Source: an uncultured Oscillospiraceae bacterium (GTDB lineage: Bacteria; Bacillota; Clostridia; Oscillospirales; Oscillospiraceae). From it: DNA of 38,539 bases. Below the pieces are notes generated by a model, which worked only from the letters and a program-made list of their open reading frames with translations, ran no database searches and was not told where the DNA came from. This document shows, in pieces, positions 34,382 to 38,539 of this stretch. Position 1 is the first letter of the stretch; each line of letters starts with the position of its first letter. The DNA lies in contig CALXDU010000012.1 in NCBI GenBank assembly GCA_944387145.1, forward strand, positions 1-38,539, written 5' to 3'. A program made the translations under genes and the position numbers.

Positions 34382-34410
34382 TTGCGAAAGCGAATATTGT
34401 GTTATATAAT
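34382..34410 (+). promoter_or_regulatory. Promoter of the ymdB-sbcD-yhaN operon
   Basis: TTGCGA (34382-34387), 17 bp, TATAAT (34405-34410). The -10 is perfect, and the ATG follows about 27 nt later, behind a GGAGG site. Confidence 0.75.
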
Positions 34411-34437
34411 TGATAAAAATGTCTGCGGAGGCAAAAA

Positions 34438-35214
34438 ATGGAAATGAAAGTTCTGGCTGTTGGCGATGTGGTAGGCGGACCGGGCATGGAGCGGGTGCGC
34501 CGGAATCTGCGCCGGCTCAAACGCAGGCTTCATGCGGATTTTGTGGTGGTCAATGGAGAAAATGCCGCCGTGGTGGGCATAACGCCGGATCAGGCGGAGG
34601 ACATTCTGGATGCGGGAGCCGACGTGATTACCATGGGCAACCACACCTGGAGCAAACGGGATATTGTTCCTTATATGGATGAATCCAGCCGGATTCTGCG
34701 GCCTGCCAATTTTGCGCCCCAGGTTCCCGGCAGGGGCTGGGGAATCTATGAAACCAACGCCGGCCCCGTGGCAGTGATTGATTTGATCGGACGCTGCGGT
34801 ATGGATTACGGCCCGGACAATCCCTTCCTGCTGGTGGAACGGATTCTCAAGGAAATCCCCTGCAAAATGATTCTGGTGGAGCTTCACGCGGAAGCCACCT
34901 CGGAAAAGCTGGCCATGGGATACCTGCTGGATGGACGGGTCAGCGCCCTTTGGGGCACACACACCCATGTGCCCACAGCGGATGTGCGGATTCTGCCCAA
35001 GGGCACCGGATATGTGACGGACCTGGGCATGACCGGGCCCCGGGACTCGGTTCTGGGGATTCGGCCGGATTTGTCCATTGCCAAGTTCCGGGGAGATCTG
35101 CCGGAGCGCTACCGCTGGGCAGATGGCCCTACCAAAATGGAAGCGGTGCTTTTTACCATTGACAGCGAAACAGGATTATGCCGCAAGGCGGAAAGGGTAG
35201 ACGAATGGGACTGA
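34438..35214 (+). CDS. ymdB: YmdB-family metallophosphoesterase
   Basis: A 258-residue dimetal phosphodiesterase of the YmdB/TIGR00282 type, which hydrolyses cyclic nucleotides in B. subtilis and affects biofilm and motility decisions. Metal ligands and motifs are visible: VLAVGDVVGGPGM near the start, VVNGENAAVVGIT, ITMGNHTW and GTHTHVPTADVRILPKGTGYVTDLGMTGP. HAEATSEKLAMGY is the conserved middle signature, here preceded by VE where VD or DF is more usual. The gene overlaps sbcD by 10 bp, which couples it to a DNA-repair nuclease pair. The link between the two functions is unclear. Confidence 0.92.
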   Translation: MEMKVLAVGDVVGGPGMERVRRNLRRLKRRLHADFVVVNGENAAVVGITPDQAEDILDAGADVITMGNHTWSKRDIVPYMDESSRILRPANFAPQVPGRGWGIYETNAGPVAVIDLIGRCGMDYGPDNPFLLVERILKEIPCKMILVELHAEATSEKLAMGYLLDGRVSALWGTHTHVPTADVRILPKGTGYVTDLGMTGPRDSVLGIRPDLSIAKFRGDLPERYRWADGPTKMEAVLFTIDSETGLCRKAERVDEWD

Positions 35215-36272
35215 AGATTTTACACAGTGCAGACTGGCACTTGGATTCTCCCTTTGCTGGCTTTTCGGAGCAGCAGCGGGAACTTTTGAAGCAGGAGCAG
35301 CGGAAGATTCCCGGGAAGATTGCGGACCTGTGCCGCCGGGAAAACTGTGATCTGGTGCTGCTGGCGGGGGACCTGTTTGACGGTCAGCCCACCCGGGATA
35401 CGGTGGAGCTGGTGAAAAAGGCGCTGCAGCAGTGCGAGGTTCCTGTGATGATTGCGCCGGGCAACCATGATTTCTGCGCACCCGGAAGCCCTTGGATTAC
35501 GGAGAGCTGGCCTTCCAATGTGCATATTTTCACCGGCGCGATGGACAGCGTGGCATTGCCGGAGCTGGATTGCCGGGTATACGGCGCAGGTTTCCAGAGC
35601 ATGGATTGCTCCGGACTGCTGGAAAACTTCCACGCCGAGGGGAAAGAAAAGTATCTTCTGGGCGTGATGCACGGCGACCCCACTCAGAATACCTCGGTGT
35701 ACAACCCCATAACTGCATCCCAGGTGAAAAAGTCCGGACTGATGTATCTGGCGCTGGGACATATTCATAAAGCCGGTGCCTTCCGCAGCGGAAACAGCAT
35801 CTGTGCCTGGCCGGGCTGCCCTATGGGCCGGGGCTGGGATGAGACCGGGGAAAAAGGCGTGTGCATTGTCAAGCTGGAGGCCGAGCCGGATATCCAGGCG
35901 GTGAGCTTGGACACGGTGCGTTTTTACCAGCTGCAGATGGACATTGGCGCAGACGCACTGGCAGCCTTGGAAGCGGTGCTTCCCGGCGCCGGTAGTCAGG
36001 ACTTTTTCCGCATTACCCTGACAGGCTGCGGTGAGGTGGATTTGCCGAAAATCCGCCAGACACTTTGCGCTGCATACCCCAATCTGGAACTGCTGGATCA
36101 GACAGAACCGCCCCTGGATGTGTGGGCAGACGCCGGGGAAGATACCCTGGAAGGGGTTTACTTCCATATGCTGCGCAGTGCCAAGGAACTGAATCCGGAG
36201 CACGCCAAGGAAATTCAGCTGGCGGCGGAAATTTCCCGGAAGCTGCTGAACGGGCGGGAGGTTACCTTATGA
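35205..36272 (+). CDS. SbcD/YhaO-type DNA repair exonuclease
   Basis: A 355-residue calcineurin-fold nuclease of the SbcD/Mre11 family. Metal-binding motifs: LHSADWHLDSPF, LVLLAGDLFDG, MIAPGNHDF and LALGHIHKAGA. It partners with the SMC-like ATPase next door to process DNA ends. I chose the ATG at 35205 because it yields MGLKILHSADWH, the family start; the frame is open a little further back inside ymdB. The stop overlaps the yhaN ATG by 4 nt. The pairing with a YhaN-type ATPase makes YhaO the closer name than SbcD, but both describe the same fold. Confidence 0.93.
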   Translation: MGLKILHSADWHLDSPFAGFSEQQRELLKQEQRKIPGKIADLCRRENCDLVLLAGDLFDGQPTRDTVELVKKALQQCEVPVMIAPGNHDFCAPGSPWITESWPSNVHIFTGAMDSVALPELDCRVYGAGFQSMDCSGLLENFHAEGKEKYLLGVMHGDPTQNTSVYNPITASQVKKSGLMYLALGHIHKAGAFRSGNSICAWPGCPMGRGWDETGEKGVCIVKLEAEPDIQAVSLDTVRFYQLQMDIGADALAALEAVLPGAGSQDFFRITLTGCGEVDLPKIRQTLCAAYPNLELLDQTEPPLDVWADAGEDTLEGVYFHMLRSAKELNPEHAKEIQLAAEISRKLLNGREVTL

Positions 36273-38389
36273 AAATCTACAAAATGACGGCTACCTTCGG
36301 CAAGCTGGAACACCAGAGCTTGACCCTGGAGCCGGGACTGAATATCATCACCGCACCCAATGAGTGGGGAAAGAGCACCTGGTGCGCTTTCCTGATTGCC
36401 ATGTTCTACGGTGTGGATACCCGGGCCAAGTCCACGAAAAATGCCCTGGCTGACAAAGACCACTACACCCCCTGGTCCGGAAGCCCCATGTCCGGCCGGA
36501 TTGATCTGAACTGGCAGGGCAGGGATATCACCATTGAGCGAACCACCAAGCGGCGGATTCCTCTGGGAGAGTTTCGGGCTTACGAAACGGAAACGGGCCT
36601 GACGGTGAAGGAACTGACGGCGGCAAACTGCGGCCAGATGCTGCTGGGGGTAGAGCAAACGGTGTTCCGCCGGGCTGGATTTATCCGCCAGGCAGATCTG
36701 CCGGTGACCCAGGACGAAGCTCTGCGCCGGCGGCTCAATGCCCTGGTTACCACCGGAGATGAAAGCGGGGCTGCCGACCGTCTGGCGGTGCAGCTGAAGG
36801 AACTGAAAAACCGGTGCCGGTACAATCGCTCCGGCTTGCTGCCCCAGGCGGAAGCGGAGCGGGATGCGCTGGAAGAAAAACTGACAGAGATGGAATCTCT
36901 GGAAATCCAGAGCAAGAAAATGAAGCAGCGCATTGAGGAGGTCAAGTCCTGGCTGGAGCAGCTGTATAACCATCAGCAGGCGTTGGCATACCAGGCTGCG
37001 GAAGAAAATGCAGCCCGGGTGGCGCAGGCCCGGGATGTTCTGGAGCAGGCAGAGAAGGAGCTGACACAGCGGGAAGCGGCCTGTGCAAAATTGGCTCCCC
37101 GGGAGGAAGCGGAGCAGAAGCTGCGGGACCTGCGGCTGTTCCGGGACGAATGGAACGCCATGCAGGCAGAGGTGCAGCGGCTTCCCCAGCAGCCCCAGGA
37201 GCCTCAGATGCCTCAGCCTTTCACCGGTATGGAGCCGGATGAGGCCCGAGCCATGGCCCACGCAGATGCAAAGGCGTTTGTAGATGCGAAAACCAGCAAA
37301 ACGCCGGGAATCCTGATGGGAATCGGCATTTTCGGCCTGCTGGCAGCCGGTGTGCTGGTATTGTTGACTGCCTACGTCTTTGCGGGGGTGGCAGGCGGCG
37401 CCGCAGCCATTGCCCTGATTTGGGGAATTTGGGAGGCCATCTCTTCCAAAAAACGGGCAAAATCGTTAGAGCGTAAATATGGCAGCAATCAGTGCAGACA
37501 TTGGGAAGATCCTGTAGATGAGTACGAGCAGGCTCAAGTCATCTATGAAAGCGATCTGCGCAGATTCAAAGAAAGCAGCGGTGACGTGGAAGTGCGCATG
37601 ATGGTGCTGCGGAAAAAGCGGGATTCTCTGTGCGGCGACCAGGAACCGGACGCCCTGCTGGACTTCTGGCAGGATACGGTAAGCCAGTGGGATGGCTACT
37701 ATGCCGCACGCCGGGAAGTTGCCCAGAACCGCAAGCACTTTGAAACCCTGCGGGCCATGGTCAAACCGGCTGAAAAACCGTCAAAGCCCGACCATCTGAC
37801 ACAATCCGAGGCAGAAACCGCCCAGCTGCTGACCGAATGTGCTGTGGAGCAGCAGCGGCTGCAGAACCGTCTGGGCCAGTACCAAGGACGGATGGCAACC
37901 CTGGGGGATAAGCGGGAGATTGCAGCCCAGCTGGAGCAGAAGAATAAGCGCATTTCCCAGCTGGAAGAAACCTACACCGCACTGACCATTGCACTGGAGA
38001 CGCTGAACCAGGCCCGTTCGGAACTGCAGCGCCGGTTTGCTCCCAGAATTACCAAGCGTGCCCAGAAGCTGCTGTCTCAGATGACCGGCGGACGGTACCA
38101 CAGCCTGACGATGCGGGAGGACTTCAGCCTGCAGTCTGGTGCCGGGGAGGAGGATACCCTCCATGACAGCCTCTGGCGCAGCGACGGAACCATCGATCAG
38201 CTGTATCTGGCCCTGCGGCTGGCAGTGGCGGAGGAGCTGACACCGGAAATCCCCCTGGTTCTGGATGACGCACTGGTGCGTTTTGACGATACCCGGATGA
38301 AAGCCGCACTGGACATCCTCCGGGACGTGGCGAAGAATCGACAAGTAATCTGCTTTACCTGTCAGAATCGGGAAAAGCAAGCGCAATAA
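36269..38389 (+). CDS. YhaN-type SMC-like ATPase with internal membrane segments
   Basis: A 706-residue ABC/SMC-like ATPase that pairs with the SbcD-type nuclease. The N-terminal Walker A is APNEWGKST (residues 29-37), with a tryptophan where alanine is usual (NEAGKST). A coiled coil follows (about 170-320), then two hydrophobic helices (about 345-390, TPGILMGIGIFGLLAAGVLVLLTAYVFAGVAGGAAAIALIWGIWEA), then a second coiled coil and the C-terminal half-site: TGGRY, DQLYLALRLAVAE and VLDDALVRFDD (Walker B). No CxxC zinc hook is present. The hydrophobic hairpin at the hook position suggests membrane anchoring, as reported for B. subtilis YhaN-like proteins. It is shorter than B. subtilis YhaN. I use ATG 36269, overlapping the nuclease stop. 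Confidence 0.9.
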   Translation: MKIYKMTATFGKLEHQSLTLEPGLNIITAPNEWGKSTWCAFLIAMFYGVDTRAKSTKNALADKDHYTPWSGSPMSGRIDLNWQGRDITIERTTKRRIPLGEFRAYETETGLTVKELTAANCGQMLLGVEQTVFRRAGFIRQADLPVTQDEALRRRLNALVTTGDESGAADRLAVQLKELKNRCRYNRSGLLPQAEAERDALEEKLTEMESLEIQSKKMKQRIEEVKSWLEQLYNHQQALAYQAAEENAARVAQARDVLEQAEKELTQREAACAKLAPREEAEQKLRDLRLFRDEWNAMQAEVQRLPQQPQEPQMPQPFTGMEPDEARAMAHADAKAFVDAKTSKTPGILMGIGIFGLLAAGVLVLLTAYVFAGVAGGAAAIALIWGIWEAISSKKRAKSLERKYGSNQCRHWEDPVDEYEQAQVIYESDLRRFKESSGDVEVRMMVLRKKRDSLCGDQEPDALLDFWQDTVSQWDGYYAARREVAQNRKHFETLRAMVKPAEKPSKPDHLTQSEAETAQLLTECAVEQQRLQNRLGQYQGRMATLGDKREIAAQLEQKNKRISQLEETYTALTIALETLNQARSELQRRFAPRITKRAQKLLSQMTGGRYHSLTMREDFSLQSGAGEEDTLHDSLWRSDGTIDQLYLALRLAVAEELTPEIPLVLDDALVRFDDTRMKAALDILRDVAKNRQVICFTCQNREKQAQ

Positions 38390-38394
38390 ACACC

Positions 38395-38421
38395 AAAGGC
38401 AGGGGCTTGGCCCCTGCCTTT
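38395..38421 (+). terminator. Perfect hairpin after yhaN, abutting repeat copy B
   Basis: A 12-bp perfect stem (AAAGGCAGGGGC with its complement, 3-nt loop) lies 5 bp after the stop codon. The only following T residues are the TTTGA that begins the repeat. Confidence 0.8.
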
Positions 38422-38539
38422 GAGACTGTCGAAAAACCCCTGCGGGCTTTTCCGACAAACTTTGGCAGTCTGCTGCGCGCATAATTTGTCCCCCGATGGG
38501 GGACAAATTCCACACTTGCAGCCTGAGAAGTGTTTTCTG
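38421..38539 (+). repeat. Interspersed hairpin repeat, copy B (runs off window)
   Basis: Begins TGAGACTGTCGAAAAACC and contains the imperfect GAAAAACCCC...GGGCTTTTCC hairpin, the conserved GCAGTCTGCTGCGCGC stretch and the perfect hairpin AATTTGTCCCCC with GGGGGACAAATT. It matches copy A, reverse-complemented, at roughly nine bases in ten. The last bases (GTTTTCTG) correspond to the edge of a further hairpin in copy A, so the element probably continues past the window. Confidence 0.85.

Overview
The window is a chromosomal stretch from a GC-rich, Gram-positive anaerobe. It most resembles the Oscillospirales (Ruminococcaceae/Oscillospiraceae-like Clostridia), but no rRNA or other firm taxonomic marker is present, so this is an inference. 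It rests on an F-type ATP synthase with a Na+-type c subunit, a Feo ferrous-iron operon, an LtaS-like polymerase, a SpoIID homologue, an anaerobic NrdG activase, the Prp/L27 cleavage system and consensus sigma-A promoters. Nearly all genes are housekeeping. I see no prophage, insertion sequence, CRISPR array or defence island. Most unassigned long reading frames are antisense shadows of GC-rich genes.

Layout. 1-6480 (minus): the ATP synthase operon atpZ-like, atpI, atpB, atpE, atpF, atpH, atpA, atpG, atpD, with atpD cut by the window edge, transcribed from a clear promoter near 6528-6556. 6714-10933 (plus): a small membrane protein, recD2, comF and mreB, ending in a bidirectional terminator shared with the convergent feo operon. 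10984-13616 (minus): feoA, feoB and a Cys-rich Feo accessory protein, with two DtxR-like inverted repeats. 13907-15889 (plus): LtaS-like enzyme. 16153-17118 (minus): Ca2+/Na+ exchanger. Between these two lies a hairpin-rich interspersed repeat. 17476-18474 (plus): SpoIID. 18574-19695 (minus): alpha/beta hydrolase. 19869-20447 (plus): HD protein. 20507-24758 (minus): Na/Pi cotransporter, dut, nrdG and an AI-2E family permease. 24984-28726 (plus): Zn-peptidase, stand-alone ppGpp-hydrolase-like protein, AbrB-type regulator, PLP enzyme of the methionine gamma-lyase-like family and an EamA exporter. 28810-30495 (minus): orphan EutH, tRNA-Val(GAC) and a NusG domain II protein. 30726-33059 (plus): rplU, prp, rpmA and obgE. 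33170-34321 (plus): an AraC regulator. 34438-38389 (plus): ymdB, sbcD and yhaN, in an overlapping cluster.

How the genes work together. The atp operon couples an ion gradient to ATP. Its c subunit carries two membrane carboxylates (E34, E67), which suggests Na+ coupling. The feo operon imports Fe2+ under a probable metal-dependent repressor. prp and rpmA belong together because Prp trims the L27 N-terminus. sbcD and yhaN form a nuclease/ATPase pair translated in a coupled manner.

The most unusual signal is a family of non-coding repeats with three copies here: 16002-16121 minus, 28761-28803 plus (truncated) and 38421-38539 plus (runs off the edge). Each has conserved internal hairpins. Each lies immediately downstream of a gene in the same orientation and directly abuts a perfect hairpin whose stem sequence differs from copy to copy. 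I do not recognise this element.
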